This document shows, one piece after another, positions 1-5,904 of a DNA stretch of 8,485 bases. Positions within the stretch are counted from its first letter, which is position 1; every line of letters starts with the position of its first letter. Made by a program: the position numbers and the translations under genes. The DNA is from an uncultured Eggerthellaceae bacterium. Its GTDB lineage: Bacteria; Actinomycetota; Coriobacteriia; Coriobacteriales; Eggerthellaceae. The stretch is from positions 1-8,485 of the forward strand of contig CAJTML010000091.1 in assembly GCA_910577495.1 (NCBI GenBank), read 5' to 3'. The notes beneath the pieces were generated by a model. It saw only the letters and a list, made by a program, of their open reading frames with translations. It did no database searches and was not told the origin of the DNA.

Positions 1-196
1 CGGCGAAGGTGAAAATATGCTCTTCGCCTTCAGGATTACACCACACCATGGCACGACGCTCAGGGTCATTGTCTGCAATGTCATCAACGACGTCGTAGCC
101 AAAGTTAAAGGTCTCAGGAACCGTGATATTGAATTGAGCTAGCAAACCATCAGCATTATATGCTTCGTCAACATAGCGAAGATTGATATCTCTCAT
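1..196 (-). CDS. AMP-forming acyl-CoA synthetase, N-terminal part (gene cut by window edge)
   Basis: Only the first 65 codons are present; the rest lies beyond the left edge. The translation begins MRDINLRYVDEAYNADGLL and continues with VPETFNFGYDVVDDIA and RRAMVWCNPEGEEHIFTF. This resembles the N-terminus of AMP-binding acyl-CoA ligases (acetyl- or medium-chain acyl-CoA synthetase-like), which activate a carboxylic acid with ATP to an acyl-adenylate and then to the CoA thioester in the cytoplasm. The AMP-binding P-loop and A-motifs would lie further downstream, so the substrate cannot be told. The ATG at 196 is chosen because the similarity starts close behind it; only a weak purine-rich stretch (AAGAAAGAG) precedes it. 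The gene follows the helix-turn-helix/cupin regulator in the same direction. From memory, such a pair recurs in anaerobic Firmicutes and Coriobacteriia, which supports the call. The family is fairly sure; the specific reaction is not. Confidence 0.75.
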   Translation of the reverse strand, partial: MRDINLRYVDEAYNADGLLAQFNITVPETFNFGYDVVDDIADNDPERRAMVWCNPEGEEHIFTFA

Positions 197-217
197 GATG
201 TATTTCTCTTTCTTGAA

Positions 218-235
218 GCGCGCACATGCGCGTGC
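218..235 (-). repeat. Short GC-rich palindrome in the ligase leader
   Basis: CGCGC at 219-223 and GCGCG at 228-232 form a perfect 5-bp stem around the 4-base loop ACAT, lying 22 to 36 bases upstream of the acyl-CoA synthetase start codon. No T-run follows on the minus strand, so it is not a standard terminator. It could fold in the mRNA leader or bind a protein. The stem is short enough to be chance. Confidence 0.3.
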
Positions 236-257
236 AAAACCAACAACGACGCTCACT

Positions 258-297
258 TATAGGGCGCATGCTGCCACGGATGGCAACAGCGCCTATA
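258..297 (-). terminator. Long imperfect hairpin across the regulator's stop codon; possible terminator or attenuator
   Basis: Bases 258-276 pair with 281-297 around the 4-base loop 277-280. By hand I count about 16 base pairs, with single-base bulges at 264 and 268 and one mismatch (271 against 286). The regulator's stop codon (293-295) lies inside the stem. On the minus strand the stem is followed by AGTGAGCG and not by a T-run, so it is not a canonical intrinsic terminator. Terminators without a U-tail have been proposed in actinobacteria. It could therefore end or attenuate transcription between regulator and ligase, or act as a 3' stabiliser. The hairpin itself is clear; its function is inference. 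Confidence 0.45.
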
Positions 298-874
298 TAA
301 TTTCGTCTTGCGGCTTCAGCACGACAGCAAGAAAGACACACGGTTCTCCCCCGGTGGCAATCATGCCATGACCACGACCTGAATCATAGAACAGCAAATC
401 CCCCGCTTCTAATGTTTCAACGTGGTCTTCATAGGCAAACAGCATCTTGCCTGAAATAATATAATCAAGCTCTTGACCTGCATGGTAAGACAAGTGAATG
501 GGCTTATCTTGCTGCTCCTCCAAATACGGAGCAGTTACCAAAAATGGTTCACACAGCTTGTTCTTGAAATACGGCGCTTTATGGAGATACTCAAAACCAG
601 CACGGCGTTTGATAGACAAACCGTCAGCCGCTCGCACCAGCGAATAGCCTGACAGATGCGGATTTTCGCCCGTCAGAAGCTCAATAACGTCAACTCCTAA
701 ACGCTGCGCGCATTTGTACAAAAAAGTAAATGACAGGTCTTCTTCGCCCGATTCTTGCGCGGCATATTCATTCACACTTCTGCCGGTTGCATCCGCCATC
801 TCTTGCATGGTGAGGCCAACATCTTCACGCAGGGCTCGGATGCGTCCGGCCACCTCCTTGATGTTTGGTTCCAT
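293..874 (-). CDS. XRE-family helix-turn-helix / cupin transcriptional regulator
   Basis: A 193-residue cytoplasmic regulator. Residues about 6-66 form an XRE-type helix-turn-helix (VAGRIRALREDVGLTMQEMA, then the LYKCAQRLGVDVIELLTG helix). Residues about 105-188 form a small cupin barrel, with H131, E135 and G142 in the SYHAGQELDYIISG stretch and H169 in the second motif (GDLLFYDSGRGHGM). Such proteins bind DNA through the N-terminal domain and sense a small ligand, or a metal, in the cupin. The first cupin motif has one histidine and not the usual HxH pair, so metal binding is uncertain. The ATG at 874 is preceded by AAAGGAGGATC, a near-ideal ribosome site. The gene precedes an acyl-CoA synthetase in the same direction, so it probably regulates that gene and possibly itself. 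An inverted repeat at 914-931 is a candidate operator. The ligand is unknown; the domain call is firm. Confidence 0.88.
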   Translation of the reverse strand: MEPNIKEVAGRIRALREDVGLTMQEMADATGRSVNEYAAQESGEEDLSFTFLYKCAQRLGVDVIELLTGENPHLSGYSLVRAADGLSIKRRAGFEYLHKAPYFKNKLCEPFLVTAPYLEEQQDKPIHLSYHAGQELDYIISGKMLFAYEDHVETLEAGDLLFYDSGRGHGMIATGGEPCVFLAVVLKPQDEII

Positions 875-913
875 AACGCGATCCTCCTTTCGTCCCTATC
901 GTGATGTGCGAAT

Positions 914-931
914 ACTTGTTCGTTGACAAGT
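914..931. promoter_or_regulatory. Inverted repeat, candidate operator of the XRE/cupin regulator
   Basis: ACTTGT (914-919) and ACAAGT (926-931) are a perfect 6-bp inverted repeat with a 6-base spacer, 40 to 57 bases upstream of the regulator's start codon. XRE-family dimers commonly bind short inverted repeats near their own promoters. The repeat lies just downstream of a candidate -10 box on the minus strand (938-943), where a bound repressor could block initiation. A 6-bp repeat can arise by chance even in this short region. Confidence 0.35.
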
Positions 932-937
932 TTGCTT

Positions 938-943
938 ATTGTA
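938..943 (-). promoter_or_regulatory. Candidate -10 box for the XRE/cupin gene
   Basis: On the minus strand 943-938 reads TACAAT, one mismatch from TATAAT, and lies 64 bases upstream of the regulator's start. No good -35 hexamer is seen 16 to 18 bases further upstream (ACGCGC or AACGCG at best), and there is no extended -10 TG. A promoter is expected here because this is the longest intergenic gap in the window and the downstream block has a different function, but the sequence support is weak. Confidence 0.3.
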
Positions 944-990
944 GTGCAGCTTTGTTACACGCGCGTTAAAAACTGGCGTTTGGTGCAAAT

Positions 991-2436
991 TTATCCGCGC
1001 TTCACAAAGCGTGCGGCGAAATGGGCATCCATTGACCCTTGCGTGAGCCTTGTTGCAATACATGAGGAGCCATTAATGGGTGCCAGGGCAAAATCAGCAC
1101 CTGCATCGCTTTCCAAAAATGCGCGCACCACTCCGTTGTTCTCAGCATGGGTAACCGTGCAGGTGGCATACACCAAAGAACCGCCGTCGCTCACAAAGGG
1201 TGCCGCACTTTTCAGCAGGTCAAGCTGGGTTTGCGCATACATCTTAATGTCTTGCGGCGTAATCTTCCAGCGAATTTCAGGGTGCCTGCGAAGCGTACCT
1301 AAACCAGAACACGGAGCGTCAATAAAGATGGTGTCGAAGCGCTCATCTTGAAACACGTCATCAAGCTTGAGCGCATCCGCCGTCAGCGTCTCTTTGACTA
1401 CAACATCGTACTCAGCGATGCGCTGACGCAAGAGCTTCGTCTTAAAGTGGCGGTTATCCAGCGTGGTGTAGTTTTCAATCTGATGACCAAAGCGTCGCAT
1501 GGCATCACTTTGCAACAGGATTGTTTTTGTGGCACGACCAGCGCCAATCTCCAAAAACGAGGCGGGCTCGGTCTCACCAAATACCGACGACGCCACCAAC
1601 TGCGATGCCGCATCACTTACCACAATGCGACCTGAGGTCAGCATGCGCTTCACACCGCGCAAGAGCAGCGCACGTGTATCGGCCACACGAAAACACCCCG
1701 GGATGGGCTTTTCGTCGTAAAACACCTGATCAACCGTTTCGTCCAGACGATGGAAGGTGTTTTGCAATACCGTATCTGAACAGCGAATGGTATTCACGCC
1801 CACAAAGAGCGGCGCCTGTTCGTTCGACAAACGCATGAATTCCATTGCCTCAGGGAGTCCCAAATCAGCAATGAGCAGCTTCGCCAACCACACCGGGAAT
1901 GCATAGAGTCGCGCAAGCGCGTTAAGGTCTGCGCGCGGGTCTCCAAAGGGAAAACCTGAACGGATGCGCACAATTTTGCGAAGGACCGCATTTGCCATAC
2001 CAGCTGCAGCAGGTGTCACCGAGCGAACGAGCTCTACCCCTTGGTCAACCGCCGCGTGCGGAGATTTGTCCAAAAAGAGCAGTTCATAGGCTGAAATGCG
2101 AAGCGCGTCCCGCACGTCAGGCGAAACCTGATCGGGCTTATCCAGCAGCTGATTGAGCACCTCATCAAGGGTACCCGAGCTACTCACCACACCCAACACG
2201 ATCTTGGTGGCGAAAGCTCTGTCCTCAGAAGACATCGTCGATACATCAACGGTACGCTCTAGCACCTCTTGGGCATAGGCATCTTTCTCGCGAATTTCGC
2301 GCAATGCGGCAAGCGCCTCCAGACGTGCCGGGCTTGCTTTGCCGCGACGTGGACGTTCGTTTTGCGGACGATCTCCGCGCGGACGATCCTCACGCGGACG
2401 GTCTGATCGTTTGCGGTCAAATTTCTGCTCAGGCAT
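991..2436 (-). CDS. rsmB: 16S rRNA (cytosine967-C5)-methyltransferase RsmB (Sun/Fmu)
   Basis: RsmB transfers a methyl group from S-adenosylmethionine to C5 of cytosine 967 (E. coli numbering) of 16S rRNA. The chosen start gives 481 residues: an Arg/Pro/Asp-rich tail (about 1-36), a NusB-like RNA-binding domain (about 37-154), then the methyltransferase domain. Motif IV is DAPCSG (C376) and motif VI is YATCT (C426, the expected nucleophile); the conserved LRRHPEIRW follows motif IV. Motif I reads LEIGAGRATKT (295-305) where most family members have DxCAAPGGKT. The start is the ATG at 2436, because GGGAGG lies 6 bases upstream; an upstream in-frame ATG at 2502 would add 22 unlikely residues inside fmt. 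The gene overlaps the fmt stop by 8 bases, so translation is probably coupled. def-fmt-rsmB is a classic cluster. The identity is firm. Confidence 0.93.
   Translation of the reverse strand: MPEQKFDRKRSDRPREDRPRGDRPQNERPRRGKASPARLEALAALREIREKDAYAQEVLERTVDVSTMSSEDRAFATKIVLGVVSSSGTLDEVLNQLLDKPDQVSPDVRDALRISAYELLFLDKSPHAAVDQGVELVRSVTPAAAGMANAVLRKIVRIRSGFPFGDPRADLNALARLYAFPVWLAKLLIADLGLPEAMEFMRLSNEQAPLFVGVNTIRCSDTVLQNTFHRLDETVDQVFYDEKPIPGCFRVADTRALLLRGVKRMLTSGRIVVSDAASQLVASSVFGETEPASFLEIGAGRATKTILLQSDAMRRFGHQIENYTTLDNRHFKTKLLRQRIAEYDVVVKETLTADALKLDDVFQDERFDTIFIDAPCSGLGTLRRHPEIRWKITPQDIKMYAQTQLDLLKSAAPFVSDGGSLVYATCTVTHAENNGVVRAFLESDAGADFALAPINGSSCIATRLTQGSMDAHFAARFVKRG
2344..2403 (-). repeat. Pentapeptide-coding tandem repeat in the RsmB N-terminal tail
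   Basis: Residues 12-31 of RsmB read as four imperfect five-residue units: DRPRE, DRPRG, DRPQN, ERPRR. The underlying DNA is a degenerate 15-base period built on GCGGACG-like words. The tail is strongly basic, likely disordered, and absent from typical RsmB proteins. It could contact rRNA. Being a short period, its copy number may vary between strains. Confidence 0.75.
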
Positions 2437-3373
2437 TGAGTTCCTCCCATGGTTGTACGTTCTGCTTGATTCCCTGAATGCCTGCAGCAAATGCCTTGCC
2501 ATCCATCTCGTTTTTACCTGCAGGTTTTACCTGCAATATCTCAAGTAAGCCCTCAGCACTACCTGCCAAAAGCCGTTTACGCCACAGCAAAAGCTCTCCC
2601 GCTTCAAGTGTGGGCGCCTCTTCGTCTTCAATAACGCGCGCATCTAACACACGCACGTCTCGCCCTGCCATTCGCACATGCGCCGGATGGCCATCACTTG
2701 AGGCTTGTACCTTACGAGCAAGCTCTACAGCAGTATCACCCAGAGCGAAATTCAGTTCGCCCTTTTCAATTTTGTCCGCATAGGTAACGTCCGCCTCATC
2801 TTGCGCGACCCACTTAACCGCACCAGCCTCAAGCGCGTTGAGCGCATACAAAAGCGCTTGAGCACCCAGCGAGGCCAATTCAGCAGTGAGGCGCTCGGCG
2901 GATTTATCGGCAATATCAGTTGCGCGACTAATGCAGAAATCGCCCGTATCCAGGCCTTCTTCCATAGCCATAATGCACACACCAGCCTGCTCATCTCCCG
3001 CCAGAATTGCACGTTCAATGGGAGCAGCACCACGCCAACGTGGCAAAAGCGACGCGTGCACGTTAAGACAACCAAACGGGGCAATTGATAACACCTCAGG
3101 TGGCAAGATCTTGCCATATGCCGCAACGCAAATCACATCAGGCTCAAGCTCTTTGAGCGCCGTCAATACCAACTCATCGCGAAGGGTTTTCGGGCAAAAC
3201 ACCTTAGTCTGGTGCGAGAGCGCACAGGTTTTCACTGGCGAAGGCTCCAGGGAGTTGCCTCGTCCACGCACCGCATCAGGCCTGGTAAACACACCAACGA
3301 TCTCATGGTGCCAATAGAGCTCTTCCAAAATATCGGCAGCAAATGAAGGCGTGCCCATAAAAACTATTCGCAT
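2429..3373 (-). CDS. fmt: Methionyl-tRNA formyltransferase
   Basis: Fmt formylates the amino group of initiator methionyl-tRNA using 10-formyltetrahydrofolate, giving the fMet-tRNA that starts bacterial proteins. The 314 residues match the usual length of about 310-315. The N-terminus MRIVFMGTPSFA is characteristic. The formyltransferase core holds LNVHASLLPRWRGAAPIE, with N104 and H106, and LDTGD with D142; these correspond to the catalytic Asn-His-Asp triad of E. coli Fmt. The C-terminal domain (about 205-314) carries VKPAGKNEM, typical of the family, but the usual 'R-x-fnP-x-pgA' segment is replaced by QASSDGHPAHV. The ATG at 3373 has AAGGAAG a few bases upstream. It lies 42 bases after def and overlaps rsmB by 8 bases, so deformylase and formyltransferase are made together. 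The identity is firm. Confidence 0.95.
   Translation of the reverse strand: MRIVFMGTPSFAADILEELYWHHEIVGVFTRPDAVRGRGNSLEPSPVKTCALSHQTKVFCPKTLRDELVLTALKELEPDVICVAAYGKILPPEVLSIAPFGCLNVHASLLPRWRGAAPIERAILAGDEQAGVCIMAMEEGLDTGDFCISRATDIADKSAERLTAELASLGAQALLYALNALEAGAVKWVAQDEADVTYADKIEKGELNFALGDTAVELARKVQASSDGHPAHVRMAGRDVRVLDARVIEDEEAPTLEAGELLLWRKRLLAGSAEGLLEILQVKPAGKNEMDGKAFAAGIQGIKQNVQPWEELNA
2443..2448 (-). promoter_or_regulatory. Ribosome binding site that sets the rsmB start
   Basis: The minus strand reads GGGAGG at 2448-2443, 6 bases before the ATG at 2436. It lies inside the last codons of fmt (Trp-Glu-Glu). It favours the internal ATG over the in-frame ATG at 2502. Confidence 0.75.
2519..2535. 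repeat. Perfect hairpin palindrome inside fmt
   Basis: TGCAGGT (2519-2525) and ACCTGCA (2529-2535) form a 7-bp perfect stem with a 3-base loop. TTTTACCTGCA also occurs twice as a direct repeat (2512-2522 and 2525-2535). This is the DNA for the conserved VKPAGKN motif, so at least part of the pattern is imposed by the protein. The hairpin falls about 83 to 99 bases before the rsmB start. Confidence 0.4.
2828..2862. repeat. 9-bp inverted repeat inside fmt
   Basis: CTCAAGCGC (2828-2836) and GCGCTTGAG (2854-2862) are perfect reverse complements with a 17-base spacer, within the codons of an Ala/Leu-rich helix. About one such repeat is expected by chance in a window of this size, so no function is assigned. 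Confidence 0.3.
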
Positions 3374-3415
3374 ATATCTTCCTTATTAAAGCTCAAAACT
3401 CCGTCGCCTACACAC

Positions 3416-3949
3416 TTAGGAAAGCGACGTTTCGCCAGGCCTTGCACCCGCCGCCAATGCGCGGTCATACTCAGCTAAAGCCGTGATTCTATCCATCGGG
3501 TCACAGCGCTCAAACATGGTGATACCATCAAGGTGATCAATCTCATGCTGCAGACAGCGTCCAAGCAGCCCATCACCTTCTATCTCCCATTCTTCGCCAT
3601 CGAAGTCAAAGAAGCGCACGCGTGCAGAGGTCGGACGCGAAATCGGAATAGAGATACCAGGGATTGACAAGCACCCCTCTTCAGCAACTTCAGGATCTCC
3701 CCAGGTTTCAACAATCGTGGGATTGATAAGTACGATGGGGTTTTGCTCGCCTGATTCATCCTGGTCACAATCAATAACCACGAGGCGCTTGTTAACGCCA
3801 ACCTGAGGCGCTGCAAGCCCACACCCGGCGTTTTTGTACATGGTTTTAATCATTTGCTTAGCAAGCTTTTGCAGCGATTTATCGCTGACATCGCATGCTT
3901 CGCACACTTGGTTCAAACCCGGATCCGGAGAAAGTACTACGCTTAACAT
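3416..3949 (-). CDS. def: Peptide deformylase
   Basis: A metal-dependent hydrolase that removes the formyl group from the N-terminal methionine of new proteins at the ribosome, completing the cycle begun by Fmt. At 177 residues it has the normal size. All three family motifs are intact: GCGLAAPQ (42-49, with Q49), EEGCLS (90-95, with metal ligand C93) and QHEIDH (134-139, with metal ligands H135 and H139 and catalytic E136). The ATG at 3949 is preceded by AAAGGA, 9 bases upstream, an acceptable ribosome site. The gene lies 80 bases after dnaG and 42 bases before fmt, and is probably co-transcribed with fmt and rsmB. The EGCLS motif with a C-terminal tail beyond the HEIDH helix is typical of bacterial Def. 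The identity is firm. Confidence 0.95.
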   Translation of the reverse strand: MLSVVLSPDPGLNQVCEACDVSDKSLQKLAKQMIKTMYKNAGCGLAAPQVGVNKRLVVIDCDQDESGEQNPIVLINPTIVETWGDPEVAEEGCLSIPGISIPISRPTSARVRFFDFDGEEWEIEGDGLLGRCLQHEIDHLDGITMFERCDPMDRITALAEYDRALAAGARPGETSLS

Positions 3950-4022
3950 ATCATCACATCCTTTAATGTTTATTGCTTGGTTTCATACTAAACGCCTTGT
4001 CAATGCCACGAGCACGACTCAT

Positions 4023-4038
4023 CACAACATCACAACAT
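4023..4038. repeat. 8-bp tandem duplication at the dnaG stop codon
   Basis: CACAACAT occurs twice in tandem (4023-4030 and 4031-4038). The dnaG stop (4030-4032) spans the junction. With only one copy the reading frame would still end at the same TGA, so the duplication is neutral for the protein. It may be a slippage product. Confidence 0.55.
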
Positions 4039-5901
4039 TTTTCTCGTAGCTTTTTTGGCAATAAGGTCTTTTTGCATGGCGGCAACCGTCATATAGAGCA
4101 TGTCATATTCGTCACTTGAAAGTTGCGCGGGGCTGGCCAACTGCGCGCGTAGATCAGCAATGGCCTCTTCCATATCTCCAATGGAAAGCTCATCAATCAA
4201 AAACAGTACGCGATCTTCATCGGGTATCTGATTAGTCTTTGGATCTGTTCCCAAAGACCTCGTCAGAAGAGATCCAGCAACAGAAACAGCAGCCGTTGCT
4301 GCACTCACCAATTCAGCAGAGCTGATCTGCGGGTTTTGCGAAAACTGGTCCAAAAACACCTCAGCAATGCGCGCATGCACCGGATCGTGCCACTGTGTTT
4401 GCGCCAGCGCTGAGACATTCGCAAGCGCAAAGTCACAGCGTTTGGCAAACAGGGAAAGTAGCTGCGCTTCAAGGCGTCGACGATTCTTTTCTTGCGGGCT
4501 GAACTGCTTTTTGCGCACAGGTGCCTGCGGCGCATCTGCAACAGGCTGCTCCTCTTCGCGCATCTGACGAGGTGGCTTAAGCGTTGCAAGCACCGCAAGC
4601 GCATCAGCCTCTTCCATCCGCACGCGCCCTGCAATCTGACGCGCGTAGTCCTTCGCCAAAAGCGAATCCTTGATGGGAGCCAACACTTCAAGCGCTTCTT
4701 TTGCGGCACGCGTTCGCCCTTCAGCGTGCGAGAGGTCATGCTTTGCAATACGTCGGTCTATGCCATATTGCACGAGCGGTACCGCAGAGTCTATGAGGGT
4801 TTGCAGTGCTTCAACGCCGCGCGCTTTCACGAAATCTGCCGGGTCTAAGTTGTCGGGAAGAGTAACCGCCACCAGTTCAATACGCGTGCGTCCCGCCTCA
4901 GGCGTCATCGACTCATCAATAAATCCCAAAGCTCGATCAGCTGCGCGCTGACCAGCTTCGTCGCCATCAAACAGATACACAATGCGCTTTTGTGCATGCC
5001 GCGAGAGGATGCGAATATGGCGCATAGTAAGCGCGGTGCCAAGCGTTGCTACCACGTTTTTTACACCCGCTTCATGCAGTGCAATAACATCGGTATAGCC
5101 TTCGGTTACCACCGCAACTCCACTTGCAGCCATGGCGGCTTTCGCCTTATCAAGGCCGAAAAGCACCTCAGATTTATGAAAGATTGGCGTCTCTTGGGAG
5201 TTGAGATATTTCGGCTCACCCTGCCCAATAACGCGCCCGCCAAAGGCAATGCATTCGCCCGAAACATCATGAATTGGAAACATGATGCGGTTATAGAATC
5301 TATCGCGCATCTGATTGCCCGACTTCGCCCTGAGCGCGACGTTTGCCTGCTCCATCTCCGCAAAGCTAAACCCAAGTGATTGCAGATGCGCCACCAGCGC
5401 GCCATTTCCTGGCGCAAAACCAAGCTGCCAGTCTTTGGGAACCTGCCCACCTAAATCACGCGAAGACAAATAGCTGCGCGCTTCTTGTGCAACCGGTGCG
5501 GGACTGCGCATGAGTTGCGTGTGATAAAACTGCTCAGTTGCCTCACAAACCGCCTTGAGTCGGTTCTTCACATCCATGCCAACGCGCGGTTTTCCCTGAT
5601 CAGTCTCTTCGATCTCAATATGAGCCCGATCGGCCAACCGTCGCACCGCCTCAGGAAATGATAAGCCTTCGGTCTTCATGACAAAGTCAAACGCGTCGCC
5701 GCCTTCGCCACAACCAAAGCAATGCCACAGCTGCAGTGCTGGATCAATCTTAAACGACGGCGTTTTCTCGTTGTGAAGCGGACAGCAGCACCAGAAATCA
5801 CGCCCTTTTTGCTTCACGGGCGAGCGCTCGCCGATAAAGGCAACCAGATCAGTTGCCTCGCGAACTTTTTGGATGTCTTCAGGGCGAATTGAACCAGCCA
5901 T
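4030..5901 (-). CDS. dnaG: DNA primase
   Basis: DnaG makes the short RNA primers that start leading and lagging strand synthesis, working with the replicative helicase. At 623 residues it is a full-length bacterial primase. The CHC2 zinc-binding domain has C40-x2-H43 and C61-x2-C64 (CPLHNEKTPSF, HCFGCGEGGDAF). The RNA polymerase core follows, with RFYNRIMFPI (201-210) and EPKYLNSQETPIF (229-241). The TOPRIM centre has EGYTD (E267) and DGDEAG (D312, D314), the expected metal-binding acids. Residues beyond about 470 form the helical C-terminal helicase-interaction region, which is poorly conserved. Two extra cysteines (38, 39) precede the first ligand. The ATG at 5901 has AAGGA upstream inside dgt and begins only 3 bases after the dgt stop, suggesting translational coupling; dgt-dnaG is also a pair in mycobacteria. 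The identity is firm. Confidence 0.96.
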   Translation of the reverse strand: MAGSIRPEDIQKVREATDLVAFIGERSPVKQKGRDFWCCCPLHNEKTPSFKIDPALQLWHCFGCGEGGDAFDFVMKTEGLSFPEAVRRLADRAHIEIEETDQGKPRVGMDVKNRLKAVCEATEQFYHTQLMRSPAPVAQEARSYLSSRDLGGQVPKDWQLGFAPGNGALVAHLQSLGFSFAEMEQANVALRAKSGNQMRDRFYNRIMFPIHDVSGECIAFGGRVIGQGEPKYLNSQETPIFHKSEVLFGLDKAKAAMAASGVAVVTEGYTDVIALHEAGVKNVVATLGTALTMRHIRILSRHAQKRIVYLFDGDEAGQRAADRALGFIDESMTPEAGRTRIELVAVTLPDNLDPADFVKARGVEALQTLIDSAVPLVQYGIDRRIAKHDLSHAEGRTRAAKEALEVLAPIKDSLLAKDYARQIAGRVRMEEADALAVLATLKPPRQMREEEQPVADAPQAPVRKKQFSPQEKNRRRLEAQLLSLFAKRCDFALANVSALAQTQWHDPVHARIAEVFLDQFSQNPQISSAELVSAATAAVSVAGSLLTRSLGTDPKTNQIPDEDRVLFLIDELSIGDMEEAIADLRAQLASPAQLSSDEYDMLYMTVAAMQKDLIAKKATRKML

Positions 5902-5904
5902 AGC

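Noticed and set aside
875..990. Rho-independent terminator after rsmB
   Set aside because: The gap contains a short T-run and the palindrome ACGCGCGT, but no stem followed by a T-run on the minus strand.
923..1351. 142-codon plus-strand open frame opposite rsmB
   Set aside because: It lies antisense to the conserved catalytic half of rsmB, its translation looks like no known family, and it has no convincing ribosome site.
2437..2502. Upstream ATG of rsmB adding 22 residues
   Set aside because: It would lie deep inside fmt without a good ribosome site; the ATG at 2436 has GGGAGG 6 bases upstream and the usual short overlap with the fmt stop.
2886..3317. 143-codon plus-strand open frame opposite fmt
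   Set aside because: Antisense to a strongly conserved gene. Long open antisense frames are common here because of codon bias; the protein has no recognisable domain.
3998..4003. TTGACA on the minus strand as a def promoter
   Set aside because: It is a perfect -35 hexamer, but the bases 17 downstream read CCAAGC and no -10-like box occurs at 16-18 spacing, so I did not annotate a promoter.
4492..5450. Several 90-130 codon open frames on both strands within dnaG
   Set aside because: All overlap primase coding sequence in other frames, are rich in Arg/Cys/Ser as expected of shadow frames, and lack ribosome sites.
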